Assembly (NCBI RefSeq): GCF_013364195.1
Contig: NZ_CP054918.1
Location: forward strand, 2,903,001-2,967,000
Length of the DNA: 64,000 nt
Source of the DNA: Streptomyces sp. NA04227
GTDB lineage: Bacteria > Actinomycetota > Actinomycetes > Streptomycetales > Streptomycetaceae
Direction of reading: 5' to 3'
Shown piece by piece: positions 33,692 to 41,966 of this stretch. Below the pieces are notes generated by a model. The model searched no databases. It had not been told where the DNA came from and saw only the letters and a list, made by a program, of their open reading frames with translations. Each line of letters starts with the position of its first letter. Positions within the stretch are counted from its first letter, which is position 1. The translations under genes and the position numbers were made by a program.

Positions 33692-34095
33692 GCCGCCGGC
33701 ACACCCACCACCCCGCCCCGATCGACCAGTTGAGCCAGGCCGTTGCCCGCGGACCAGTCGTCGAGCGCGTTCTCGGTGAGCGTGACGAACACGTCCTCGG
33801 GACGCACTCCGGCCGAGGCAAGGTGGGCCGCGATCCGTCGGTAGAGGTCGAGCTTGAGCTCTGTGGGCCTGCCCGCCACCAAAGTGATCTGGACACAGAC
33901 CACGTCCTGGCGAGCCACGTCGAGATACTCCGGGTCGAAGATCAGCTCTTCGGGAGCGTGCGGGGTGACGATCTGGAAGCGGTCACCCGCCGGAATACCG
34001 ATCGCGTCGACGAGCGCCTGATGCACCCCGTCGGCGATCGCCCGCCGTACGTCGGGCGGCCTCGTCGCGGACAGGTCGATACGGACCAGAGGCAT
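33676..34095 (-). CDS. Tautomerase family protein
   Basis: 139 aa. Begins MPLVRIDLSATRPPDVRRAI, so Pro2 after Met removal could be the catalytic base of the 4-oxalocrotonate tautomerase superfamily. A second beta-alpha-beta unit (VVCVQITLVAGRPTELKLDLYRRIAAHL) and EDVFVTLTENALDDWSAGNG match the double-unit tautomerase_2 type. Substrate unknown. Divergent from the ArsR gene at 34277; the ArsR-type inverted repeat between them could also affect it. Confidence 0.85.
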   Translation of the reverse strand: MPLVRIDLSATRPPDVRRAIADGVHQALVDAIGIPAGDRFQIVTPHAPEELIFDPEYLDVARQDVVCVQITLVAGRPTELKLDLYRRIAAHLASAGVRPEDVFVTLTENALDDWSAGNGLAQLVDRGGVVGVPAAHAPR

Positions 34096-34158
34096 GAGAA
34101 CCCTCGCTTCCCCGGAAGCCCGGAGCCCGGTGCCGGGAGCCGGGAGCCCGGACTAGAG

Positions 34159-34204
34159 TGTTCGATGAGCATCGACCATATCAATGTTCGCTCACCATCG
34201 AACA
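34159..34204. promoter_or_regulatory. Inverted repeat TGTTCGATG / CATCGAACA before arsR-like gene
   Basis: Perfect 9-bp arms at 34159-34167 and 34196-34204, separated by 28 bp that include an AT-rich CATATCAATG stretch likely to contain a -10 element. It probably binds the ArsR-type regulator encoded at 34277, in the shared promoter with the tautomerase gene. Confidence 0.62.
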
Positions 34205-34276
34205 ACCCGTCGTCGAAACCCGTCGCCGAACCCAGTCGTCGAACCCCGCCGCCGAAGACCCGCAGAGGATCGCCCC

Positions 34277-34609
34277 GTGTCCGCCCGCAGTCGCAACCTC
34301 ACCCACACCCACCCGAGCGAGGTGTCGCTCCAGGACGCCTTCGACGCGCTCGGCGATCCGGTACGGCGCACCATCGTCCGGGAGTTGGCCGGTGCCCCCG
34401 ACTGGACGCGCGCCTGCGGAACCTTCGACCTGCCCGTGTCCAAGGCGACCCGCAGCCACCACTTCGCCGTACTGCGCGCCGCCGGACTCGTCGAGCAGCG
34501 CGACGAGGGAACGCGTCGGCTCAACCGGCTCCGCCGCCCCGAGTTCGACCAGCGGTTCCCGGGCCTCCTCGACGTCGTACTTGCCGAGCCCGCCACGGAC
34601 TCGGGGTGA
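34277..34609 (+). CDS. ArsR family transcriptional regulator
   Basis: 110 aa from GTG 34277 with AGAGGA 7 bp upstream; the frame extends to 34184. Winged helix: VSLQDAFDALGDPVRRTIVRELAG, then FDLPVSKATRSHHFAVLRAAGLVEQRDEGTRRLNRLRR (recognition helix and wing). No Cys/His metal cluster is seen, so it is probably not a metal sensor. Target may be the divergent tautomerase gene. Confidence 0.88.
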   Translation: MSARSRNLTHTHPSEVSLQDAFDALGDPVRRTIVRELAGAPDWTRACGTFDLPVSKATRSHHFAVLRAAGLVEQRDEGTRRLNRLRRPEFDQRFPGLLDVVLAEPATDSG

Positions 34610-34717
34610 ACCCGCCGCACACACTCTCGGGGCCCGGTCAGCCTCGGCGCCCCCGGCTCGTTCGGATGCCGGAGGCGCCGGGACAGCGAGGTGTGGCCGT
34701 GACTCGGTCCGGGCCGC

Positions 34718-35284
34718 TCAGCCCGTGATGTTGGCCGTAGCCCTCATCTCGGGTGCCGCGTACTCCTGCTTGGACCACCCCGAGGTCGCCTCGAAGGCCA
34801 TCCGCAGGGTGCCGACGTGGACGTCGTCGGCGGTCTTCGTCGCCACCAGGGCGACCGGCAGGCCCCAGCGCAGGATGCTGTTCTTCTCCCAGCGGGTGGT
34901 GTTGGTGTTGTCGCAGTCGACCACTTGGTAACCGGGGTGGTTGCCCAAGGTGCAGTTGAGTCCGGAGTTGCTCGACCTCTTCCAGGTCCTGCCGTTGTCC
35001 ATGCTGACCTCGGCGGGCACCTCGAAGGTCCGGCCCTGCTGGTCCAGGATGCGTACCTGCTCGGACTCCGTCAGGAACTGCAGGGCCTTCTTCTGCATCG
35101 TCACCTCGCCTTGGAGGTTCTTCATCCCGAAGTAGAGGGTCACCTCATGGTCGGCGAGCGACCATTGGTGCTTGATGGGGGTGTTCTCCGCTCCGAAGGT
35201 CTTCGGAGCGGCTGCCTGGGCCGAAGCGACGGCCAGCGAGGCGACAGCGGTGCAAGCGACGATTACGGGCGCGAATCCGCGCAT
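34718..35284 (-). CDS. Secreted protein of unknown function
   Basis: 188 aa from ATG 35284 (ATG 35299 possible). Signal peptide FAPVIVACTAVASLAVASAQAAA, cleaved after AQA or AAA. The mature part is rich in Gln, Thr, Asn and Trp, with two Cys (NCTLGNHPGYQVVDCDN) likely to form a disulfide. Sequence such as NTTRWEKNSILRWGLPVALV shows no recognised catalytic motif. Composition is less GC-rich than neighbours. No family recognised. Confidence 0.75.
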   Translation of the reverse strand: MRGFAPVIVACTAVASLAVASAQAAAPKTFGAENTPIKHQWSLADHEVTLYFGMKNLQGEVTMQKKALQFLTESEQVRILDQQGRTFEVPAEVSMDNGRTWKRSSNSGLNCTLGNHPGYQVVDCDNTNTTRWEKNSILRWGLPVALVATKTADDVHVGTLRMAFEATSGWSKQEYAAPEMRATANITG

Positions 35285-35502
35285 GTGGTTCTTGATCACA
35301 TGTAGGTGATACTCAAGATCCGCCGGTCCGTGTGGGATGCCACGTCCTGCGTCCCTCGATCGAGGGTGACCCGACCCGTATGCGGAAGCCGCGCTCCACG
35401 CCGGTGGTTAACTGGACGAATTCCGGGTGAAAAGGCCCTGGATCGGGCGGAGTTCGGGAGTGATGAGGCCGGGGCCAGAGTCACGACCGGCCCCCGCGAC
35501 CC

Positions 35503-36510
35503 TCATTGGCCCTCGTCTCGCTCCTCCCGCCAGGCGTCGAGGAGTTCCCGCTCCCGCCCGGCACTCAGCCCCGCCCGGCGCGGGCGGTCCAGGCCCTGTT
35601 CGCGCTCCCAGCGCAGGGTGTCGGCGAGGTGTTCCGCACGGGGGCGGTGGCGCAGGCCCGCCTCGCGTGCGGCGGCGCCGCTGCGGGCCGAGAAGCCCTC
35701 CCAGTCCGGCTCCGTCAGCCACATCGGCAGCGACTCCTCGCCCATGAACTCGGCCACGCCCTTCGCCAGCAGCCACGCGGAATCCGCGTTCACCAGCGGA
35801 CCGGTGTGGCCGCCCGCCGCCCGGGACAGCTCGATCCACTCCGCGAGCGGCACGACCGGGCCCACGGCGTCGTACGTACCCGTAGTGCCCTTCTCGGCGG
35901 AGTCGAGCAGCCAGGCGACAAGGTCGCGTACGTCGACCACCTGGGTCGCCAGGTCCGGGGTGTCGGGCACCAGCATCGGCGCGTGCGGATCGCGCGCCGC
36001 CCGCGCGGCCCAGTAGCCGGAGCGTCCGCTGTCGTCGCCGGGGCCGCCGATCAGACCGGCGCGTGCGATGAGGAGACGGTCCCCCACGGCGGCCGTCGAG
36101 GCCTGCTCGCAGGCGGACTTGGCCTCGCCGTACAGCTCCTGATCGACCTCGCTGCCCTCCGCCGGGGCGAGCAGCGGCGCCGACTCGTCCGCGTCCGGTG
36201 CCGCGTGCGACGCGTAGGCGCTGACAGAGGAGATGTAGGCCCAGTGCCGCGCTCTGTCCGCGAGCGCGTCGAGTGCGCCGCGTACGAAGCCCGGTTGCCA
36301 GGACACCTCGATGACGGCGTCCCAGTCGCGGTCGAGCAGCGGCTCGTAGGCGGCGGGATCCTGCCGGTCGGCGGCCACCAGCCGTGCCCCGTCCGCGACT
36401 TCGCCGCTCTCGCCGCGCGCGAGGCACGTCACCCGATGGCCACGCCCCAGCGCCTGCCGTGACAACTCCCGGCCCACCCAGGCCGTTCCACCCAGAACCA
36501 GAATCTCCAT
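35503..36510 (-). CDS. NAD-dependent epimerase/dehydratase family protein
   Basis: 335 aa from ATG 36510; the frame extends to 36594. Extended SDR: N-terminal [21 protein letters not shown] (GGTxxVG nucleotide motif), [10 protein letters not shown], then [11 protein letters not shown] as the YxxxK catalytic pair, and [26 protein letters not shown]. The C-terminal third ([27 protein letters not shown]) resembles NmrA/isoflavone-reductase-like actinobacterial oxidoreductases. Substrate unknown. Lies alone between the secreted protein and DUF397 genes on the same strand. Confidence 0.88.
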   Translation of the reverse strand: MEILVLGGTAWVGRELSRQALGRGHRVTCLARGESGEVADGARLVAADRQDPAAYEPLLDRDWDAVIEVSWQPGFVRGALDALADRARHWAYISSVSAYASHAAPDADESAPLLAPAEGSEVDQELYGEAKSACEQASTAAVGDRLLIARAGLIGGPGDDSGRSGYWAARAARDPHAPMLVPDTPDLATQVVDVRDLVAWLLDSAEKGTTGTYDAVGPVVPLAEWIELSRAAGGHTGPLVNADSAWLLAKGVAEFMGEESLPMWLTEPDWEGFSARSGAAAREAGLRHRPRAEHLADTLRWEREQGLDRPRRAGLSAGRERELLDAWREERDEGQ

Positions 36511-36607
36511 ACCGTCAGCCAAGCATCGGGGCGGCGGGGCATCCAGACCGTTCGGCCGACAGCAGAGCGGAGCGATCGACCCGGCACAGCGCACCTGGTG
36601 TTGAGGC

Positions 36608-36832
36608 TCAGACGGACAACTCTCCGCGCTTCACGGCCGAGACGAACGAGGTCCAGCCGTGCGCCGGGAAGAGCACTACGGGGCCTTCGGCGCGCTTGCT
36701 GTCGCGTACGGGGACGGTGTCGTGGCCGGGGGCCACTTCGAGGCAGTCGCCGTTGTCCCCGCCGCTGTAACTCGACTTGGTCCAGCCCGTAAAGGCAGAA
36801 GAATCGGCTGTCACGAATTCAGTGCTGACCAT
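36608..36832 (-). CDS. DUF397 domain-containing protein
   Basis: 74 aa from ATG 36832, overlapping the stop of the XRE gene by 14 bp with GAGGA about 9 bp upstream inside that gene. Typical DUF397 pattern: [46 protein letters not shown]. Small partner of the XRE-DUF5753 regulator, like the Scr2/Scr1 type pairs in Streptomyces; probable toxin-antitoxin-like or signalling module by family association. Confidence 0.9.
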   Translation of the reverse strand: MVSTEFVTADSSAFTGWTKSSYSGGDNGDCLEVAPGHDTVPVRDSKRAEGPVVLFPAHGWTSFVSAVKRGELSV

Positions 36833-37634
36833 GTGCATATTCCTCTGCTGCCGCCCGAACAAGGGCTACGGAATCCTTGCGCGACTGCGCATCGCCCAGG
36901 GCGAGATCGTAGTTCGTGCGGCAACTGTCCACCAGGGCCGGATCGTCCATCAGGTGTCCGGTGTGGAGCCCTTCGACGTAAGCGGCGGGCGCCGAATCCG
37001 CGAAGGACATGAGGGTCAGCGCGCTACCGAGCAACGCATGTGCCCCGACCCGGAACGGCAGCACGTGAAGCCTCATCCGCCCGGAGTCGGCCATGTCGGC
37101 GATCTTGTGGAGCTGGCCCGACATGACCTGCGGCCCGCCAACCGACCTCCTGATGACCGCCTCGTCCAGGACCGTCCACAGGACCGGGTTCAACGGGTCT
37201 TCGAGGATCTGGGCACGCTCCATTCGATTGACCACACGCTGGTCAAGTTCCTCCGCGCGGTAGTTGGGGGTGTAGGCGCGGAAGACGGCCTGGGCGTATT
37301 CGTCTGTCTGGAGCAGGCCGGGCACGAGGGAGATGGCATGCAGACGGATTTCCGTGGCCAGCTTCTCCAACTCGGCGGCCAGGGCGAAGTGGTCGGCGTA
37401 CTTGGATTCCAGGTCTTCGAGCCACCGGAAGAAGAACCCGTCCGTCCCCAGCCCCTTGTCGATCCGCTCGGCGTCCTCGGGGCCGGGCAGACGGCGACCC
37501 GCCTCGTAGTGGCTGATGAGTGTGGGCGAGCAGACGACGATGGCGCTCAGTGCCTCCTGCGTCATCCCGGCCGCGAGGCGGCGCAGCTTCAGTTCCTCGC
37601 CGTACTTCTGACGCTGCGTCCGTGGCGTTCCCAT
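36819..37634 (-). CDS. XRE family regulator with DUF5753 domain
   Basis: 271 aa from ATG 37634 (GGGAG about 11 bp upstream); the frame extends to 37712. HTH: KYGEELKLRRLAAGMTQEALSAIVVCSPTLISHYEAGRRLP (about residues 10-50). DUF5753 part: LVPGLLQTDEYAQAVFRAYTP, VLWTVLDEAVIRRSVGG, LHVLPFRVGAHALLGSALTLMSF and TGHLMDDP. Translationally coupled with the DUF397 gene. Divergent from the gene at 37772, with a dyad between them. Confidence 0.92.
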   Translation of the reverse strand: MGTPRTQRQKYGEELKLRRLAAGMTQEALSAIVVCSPTLISHYEAGRRLPGPEDAERIDKGLGTDGFFFRWLEDLESKYADHFALAAELEKLATEIRLHAISLVPGLLQTDEYAQAVFRAYTPNYRAEELDQRVVNRMERAQILEDPLNPVLWTVLDEAVIRRSVGGPQVMSGQLHKIADMADSGRMRLHVLPFRVGAHALLGSALTLMSFADSAPAAYVEGLHTGHLMDDPALVDSCRTNYDLALGDAQSRKDSVALVRAAAEEYAHGQH

Positions 37635-37711
37635 ACCGGCCCCAACTCCCGTCCTTGAAAACCGCCTTGTCAGCCTTTGACCCCTGGAAGCGTAACGAAG
37701 CCAACCCGACA

Positions 37712-37731
37712 CTGTGAGTGAAACATCACAG
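37712..37731. promoter_or_regulatory. CTGTGA-N8-TCACAG operator before XRE gene
   Basis: Perfect 6-bp arms 37712-37717 and 37726-37731; a further TCAC-N5-GTGA dyad overlaps on the right (37726-37738). It lies between divergent genes starting at 37634 and 37772 and is a natural XRE-dimer site. Confidence 0.62.
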
Positions 37732-37771
37732 AAAGTGATGCCCGGCCACGGGCATCGGGAAGGCCGCCGCC

Positions 37772-38170
37772 ATGCACGACCACACCATCCGCCTGCTCCC
37801 CTGGACCGCCGAGGGCGGCAGGCCCTGTTACCTCTCCGGCGACGGGGCGGGCGTCGTCTCCCGCCTGGCCGACACCATCGAAGGCCTCCAACTCGACATG
37901 GCGGAAGACCTCTTGGACTACGCGACAGACCTGCTCACGGAAGGCGACGCGACCAGGGAGCAACTCCGTTTCACGCTGGCCCGGATGAGCGAGTCCCTGC
38001 GGGACGTACACCGGGTCGCCGAGAGCCGGGGCGCCCGACTGCCCACGTACGACTTCGACTTGGGCCTCGGCGAGGACCACGAAGACGGCGAAGATGGCGA
38101 CGCCTGCGGCGACAACGACGAGGAAACAGGACCGGAAACCGGCGGATACCGACTCGACTCCCCCTTCTGA
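37772..38170 (+). CDS. Hypothetical protein next to XRE/DUF397 cassette
   Basis: 132 aa from ATG 37772. HTIRLLPWTAEGGRPCYLSGDGAG and VVSRLADTIEGLQLDMAEDLLDYATDLL form the conserved N-terminal part of small proteins that often sit divergent to XRE-DUF5753/DUF397 genes in Streptomyces. The C-terminus is very acidic (GEDHEDGEDGD, DNDEETGPE). No enzymatic motif. Possibly a third member of the cassette. Confidence 0.75.
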   Translation: MHDHTIRLLPWTAEGGRPCYLSGDGAGVVSRLADTIEGLQLDMAEDLLDYATDLLTEGDATREQLRFTLARMSESLRDVHRVAESRGARLPTYDFDLGLGEDHEDGEDGDACGDNDEETGPETGGYRLDSPF

Positions 38171-38281
38171 ACCCCAGCTGAACTCCCGGCCGAACTCCCG
38201 GGCGAGAGGCGCGCCGCCTGGACATGTACCGAAGAGTGACCCACCAACTACCCAGAGTTTGCACGGTGATTGACTACAGCC

Positions 38282-39001
38282 ATGAGCAACGACCACATCC
38301 CTTCGCACCCCCCGCATACGTTCGGCTCCTGGCCCGCGTCACCGCAGCCTGGGCCGCCCGGGCAGCCGCCGATGAACCACGGCATACCCGGCCCGCCCGG
38401 AGCACCGCCCTACGGCTACGGAGCACCGCAACCGGGCTGGGGACAACAGCACTACGCCCCTGCCGCCCCCGGATACGGCCCGGGATACGGCCCGGGTTAC
38501 GCGCACGGCTACGGCTACAACTACGACCCGGACGTCGTACAACTCGCGGCCGGGCCCGTGCGGTTGGCGTCGCAGGGCGTGCGTCTCGGGGCGCGGATCG
38601 TCGACGGCATCGTGCTCATCGCGGGACTCATGCTCGTCTACGGGGTCTTCGCGTTGCCGTTTCTGCTCGGCATCGTCGACGGCGGCGACACGGCTTCGCA
38701 CCTCACCCTGGCCGTCATGCTCACGGCCCTGGTCATCGGCTTCCTGACGTACGAGCCGCTGTCGCTGTGGCGGTACGGCTGCACCCTGGGCAAGCGGATG
38801 TGCGGGCTGCGCGTCTGCCGCGACGACGGCAACCGCGTCACCCTGGGGGCGGCCTTCGCCCGCTTCGTGTTCCCGCTCGTCCTCGCGATCGTCCCGTTCG
38901 GTGGCCTGTTCAACGTGCTGTGGTGCACCTGGGACAAGCCGTACCGCCAGTGTCTGCACGACAAGGTCGCCTCGACCGTCGTGATCACGGTCAAGCACTG
39001 A
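38282..39001 (+). CDS. RDD family membrane protein
   Basis: 239 aa from ATG 38282. A Pro/Gly/Tyr-rich cytoplasmic N-terminus (residues 1-85, with PGYGPGYGPGY repeats) is followed by RLGARIVDGIVLIAGLM, the RDD start, and two further membrane segments. GCTLGKRMCGLRV and CTWDKPYRQCLHDKVASTVV are the conserved RDD C-terminal motifs. Function of RDD proteins is mostly unknown (Na+/H+ exchange in one characterised case). Monocistronic. Confidence 0.9.
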   Translation: MSNDHIPSHPPHTFGSWPASPQPGPPGQPPMNHGIPGPPGAPPYGYGAPQPGWGQQHYAPAAPGYGPGYGPGYAHGYGYNYDPDVVQLAAGPVRLASQGVRLGARIVDGIVLIAGLMLVYGVFALPFLLGIVDGGDTASHLTLAVMLTALVIGFLTYEPLSLWRYGCTLGKRMCGLRVCRDDGNRVTLGAAFARFVFPLVLAIVPFGGLFNVLWCTWDKPYRQCLHDKVASTVVITVKH

Positions 39002-39063
39002 GCGAGGAACGGTGAGCCGTCACCCGGCAGCAGGCGGTGAGCCGCGGGCTGCGGGCCCTGGCC

Positions 39064-40314
39064 TCAGCCCGCCGCCGCGTCCAGCACCCCTCGCACCGCC
39101 CGCACCAACGCCTGCGCGCGCGGATCGGCGGTAACTCCCTTCTGGAGCCCGTTGGTTACGTACCCGAAGGCGATGCCGTGTTCGGGGTCCGCGAAGCCGA
39201 GGGCGCCGCCGCGGCCCGGGTGGCCGAAGGAGCCGGTGTCGAGGAGGGGTGCGGCCGGGCCGTGGAGCATGTAGCCGAGGCCGAAGCGGGTGTTGACCAC
39301 CAGGACGCGGTCCGGGCCCGCGGAGGCCTCGGCGCGGGCCAGGTCGACCGTCTCGGGGCTCAACAGCCTTGCGGAGCCGGGGAGTTCGCCGTCCGGGGTA
39401 GGGGTGGCGGGCACCTCTCCGATCAGCGCCGCGTAGAAGCGCGCCAGCGCCGGAGCCGTGGCGATGCCGCCCGAGGCGGGGAGGCAGGACGCGCGGTAGG
39501 CGGGGTCGTTCTCGTCCGGGTGAGGGGCGATGGCGCCGAAGGAGCGGCGGGTGAGGCTGGTGGGGTCCTGGTAGGCGGCCGAGACGTTGCGGCGGGGGCG
39601 CAGTTTCAGGCCGCCGCCGCCCTCGGGGGCCTCGACCGGGCCGATCCGTCCGGCTCGGTGCTGCTCCGCGTGGGGCATCCCCACCCACAGGTCGAGTCCG
39701 AGCGGCGCCGCGAAGTGCTCGGCGATCCAGTCGCCGATGCCAACTCCCGTGACCCGCCTGACCAGTTCGCCGGTCAGCCAGCTGAACGTCTGGGCCTGGT
39801 AGCCGTGGTCGGTGCCGGGCTCCCAGGCGGGGCGCTGGGCCGCGACGGCGGCGGCGCCGAGTTCGGGGTCGGCGGCCTCGGCGGGGGTCAGCGGCGGGTC
39901 GAGGACGACGATGCCGGTGCGGTGCGCGAGGACGTGGCGTACCAGGGTGTGCTGTTTGCCCGCGGCCTTGAACTCGGGCCAGTAGGCGGCGACCGGGGCG
40001 TCGAGGTCGAGGTGTCCGCGTTCGGCGAGGGCGAGGAGGACGGCCGCGGCGACGCCCTTGGTCGCCGAGCGGACGATCTGCGCGGTGCCGTGTTCCCAGG
40101 GCGCCGCGGCCTCGCCTTCGCCGTCGAAGTCCCGTACGCCGTCGAAGTCCCGTACGCCGCCGAAGAGATCGACCACCGGCCGCCCGTGCCGGTACACCGT
40201 TACGGCGGCGCCGCGCTCCCCGTACATCCGGAAGTTGCGGGCGAAGATCTCGCGGACCGGCTCCCAGCCGGGGGCTACCGTGCCGTGGACCGTCGGCGCC
40301 TGCTCGGCGCTCAC
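39064..40314 (-). CDS. Serine hydrolase (beta-lactamase class C-like esterase)
   Basis: 416 aa from GTG 40314, overlapping the cbiO stop by 4 bp (GTGA). Catalytic SxxK in IVRSATKGVAAAVL; the second active-site motif is Tyr-based (HGYQAQTFSW). The C-terminal FGLGYMLHGPA and SFGHPGRGGALGFADP supply the HxG-like motif. Family: carboxylesterase EstB / penicillin-binding-like serine hydrolase. VRDFDGVRDFDGEGEA near residue 52 is a perfect 18-bp duplication (40123-40158). No signal peptide, so cytoplasmic. Translational coupling to a cobalt/nickel transporter is odd and may be a chance operon. Confidence 0.88.
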   Translation of the reverse strand: MSAEQAPTVHGTVAPGWEPVREIFARNFRMYGERGAAVTVYRHGRPVVDLFGGVRDFDGVRDFDGEGEAAAPWEHGTAQIVRSATKGVAAAVLLALAERGHLDLDAPVAAYWPEFKAAGKQHTLVRHVLAHRTGIVVLDPPLTPAEAADPELGAAAVAAQRPAWEPGTDHGYQAQTFSWLTGELVRRVTGVGIGDWIAEHFAAPLGLDLWVGMPHAEQHRAGRIGPVEAPEGGGGLKLRPRRNVSAAYQDPTSLTRRSFGAIAPHPDENDPAYRASCLPASGGIATAPALARFYAALIGEVPATPTPDGELPGSARLLSPETVDLARAEASAGPDRVLVVNTRFGLGYMLHGPAAPLLDTGSFGHPGRGGALGFADPEHGIAFGYVTNGLQKGVTADPRAQALVRAVRGVLDAAAG

Positions 40315-41126
40315 CGGCGCACGCTCCTCGGGTCGAAGCCGAAGGGGAGTTCCAGGCGGTGGGCGCGCATCAGGTCCTCGTCGGCGAGGAGGTCGGCGGT
40401 GGGGCCGTCGGCGGCGATGACGCCCTCGCTGAGGACGACCGAGCGCGGGCACAGTTCGAGTGCGTACGGGAGGTCGTGCGTGACCATCAGGACGGTGACG
40501 TCCAAGTCCCGCAGTACGTCGGCGAGTTCGCGGCGGGCGGCCGGGTCGAGGTTGGAGCTGGGCTCGTCCAGGACGAGGATCTCCGGGCGCATCGCGAGGA
40601 CGGTGGCGACCGCGACGCGGCGGCGCTGGCCGAAGGAGAGGTGGTGCGGCGGGCGGTCGGCGTAGTCCTGCATGCCGACCCGGGTCAGCGCCTCGCGCAC
40701 CCGGTCCTCCAGCTCGGCGCCCTTGAGTCCGGCCGCGGCGGGGCCGAAGGCGACGTCCTCGCGGACGGTGGGCATGAAGAGCTGGTCGTCCGGGTCCTGG
40801 AAGACGATGCCGACGCGGCGGCGGATCTCGGCCATGTTGGCGCGGTCCACCGGGAGGCCCGCGACCTTCACCTGGCCGTGGCCACCGCCGAGAATGCCGT
40901 TGAGGTGCAGGACGAGGGTGGTCTTGCCCGCGCCGTTGGGGCCGAGCAGGGCGACGCGTTCGCCTCGGGCAAGGGCCAGGTCGACGCCGAACAGGGCCTG
41001 GTGGCCGTCCGGGTAGGCGAAGGCCAGCTTCGTCACTTCCAGCGACGGCGGGACGCCCGGGGACTGCGGTGTATCCGGGGACTGCGGCGCGTCCGGGGAC
41101 TGCGGTGCGGTGGTCACACCCTCCAT
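40311..41126 (-). CDS. cbiO: Energy-coupling factor transporter ATPase (CbiO)
   Basis: 271 aa from ATG 41126; GTG 41207, overlapping the cbiQ stop, is the alternative and would add 27 residues. Walker A GPNGAGKTT (62-70), Q-loop FQDPDDQLF, signature LSFGQRRR, Walker B ILVLDEPSSNLDP and switch His in MVTHDLPYA. Powers Co2+/Ni2+ uptake with CbiQ and CbiM. The N-terminus is an APQSPDTPQSPG repeat encoded by 18-bp units, between the start and the first beta strand. Confidence 0.93.
   Translation of the reverse strand: MEGVTTAPQSPDAPQSPDTPQSPGVPPSLEVTKLAFAYPDGHQALFGVDLALARGERVALLGPNGAGKTTLVLHLNGILGGGHGQVKVAGLPVDRANMAEIRRRVGIVFQDPDDQLFMPTVREDVAFGPAAAGLKGAELEDRVREALTRVGMQDYADRPPHHLSFGQRRRVAVATVLAMRPEILVLDEPSSNLDPAARRELADVLRDLDVTVLMVTHDLPYALELCPRSVVLSEGVIAADGPTADLLADEDLMRAHRLELPFGFDPRSVRR
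41057..41110. repeat. 18-bp tandem repeat at the cbiO N-terminus
   Basis: Three units ccggggactgcggtgtat / ccggggactgcggcgcgt / ccggggactgcggtgcgg. They encode the (A/T)PQSPD repeat of CbiO residues about 6-24. Confidence 0.85.
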
Positions 41127-41203
41127 CCCAGCAGACGCGGGCGCGCGGTCGCCAGGGGGTGTTCCGCGGCTCACAGCCCGCTCGGGCGCGGAGTCCTCCG
41201 CCG

Positions 41204-41965
41204 TCACAGCGTCCACCCGAGGACGCAGACCACCAGGGCCGCGGCGGGCAGCGCGAGCGCGTACGACCATTGCGTACGGGAGGCCGTGACCTGGTCGATC
41301 ACCGGCATCGTGCCGGTGTAGCCGCGGCTGAGCATGGCCAGGTGGACGCGTTCGCCGCGCTCGTAGGAGCGGATGAACAGGGCGCCCGCCGACTTCGCGA
41401 GGACGCCCCAGTGCCGTACGCCCCGGGCCTCGAATCCGCGGGAGAGGCGGGCCAGGCGCATCCGGCGCATCTCGTCGGTGATCACCTCGCCGTAGCGGAG
41501 CATGAACGTGGCGATCTGGACGAGCAGCGGCGGCAGCTTCAGGCGCTGGAGACCCAGCAGGATCGCGCGCAGTTCGGTGGTCGCGGCGAGCAGGACGGAG
41601 GCGCCGACGCCGAGGGTGCCCTTGGCCAGTACGTTCCAGGCGCCCCACAGGCCGTTCACGCTGAGCGAGATGCCGAGCACCTCGGTGCGTTCGCCTTCGG
41701 CGACGAACGGCAGCAGCAGCGCGAAGGCGACGAACGGCACCTCGATGAGCAGCCGCCGCAGCAGGAATCCGGCCGGGATACGGGCGAGCGCGGCGACCGC
41801 GCCGAGCAGCACCGCGTACAGCGCGAAGGCCCACACGGCGGTGCGCGGCGTGGAGACCACGACGAGGACGAAGCCGAGGACGGCCAGGAGTTTGCAGTGC
41901 GGGGGCAGCCGGTGCACGGGCGAGTGCCCCGCCCGGTAGAGCGCGTGCGCGTGTCCCGCACCCAT
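41204..41965 (-). CDS. cbiQ: Energy-coupling factor transporter transmembrane protein (CbiQ)
   Basis: 253 aa; ATG 41965 begins 1 bp after the cbiM stop. Six hydrophobic segments and the two coupling motifs of the family: LARLSRGFEARGVRHW and HLAMLSRGYTGTMP (Ala-Arg-Gly boxes) that contact CbiO. Transmembrane scaffold of the group I ECF metal transporter. Confidence 0.94.
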   Translation of the reverse strand: MGAGHAHALYRAGHSPVHRLPPHCKLLAVLGFVLVVVSTPRTAVWAFALYAVLLGAVAALARIPAGFLLRRLLIEVPFVAFALLLPFVAEGERTEVLGISLSVNGLWGAWNVLAKGTLGVGASVLLAATTELRAILLGLQRLKLPPLLVQIATFMLRYGEVITDEMRRMRLARLSRGFEARGVRHWGVLAKSAGALFIRSYERGERVHLAMLSRGYTGTMPVIDQVTASRTQWSYALALPAAALVVCVLGWTL

Positions 41966-41966
41966 G

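Noticed and set aside
39037..40665. Plus-strand open frame of 542 codons opposite the serine hydrolase
   Set aside because: Antisense shadow; no domain pattern and Gly/Arg/Ala bias only.
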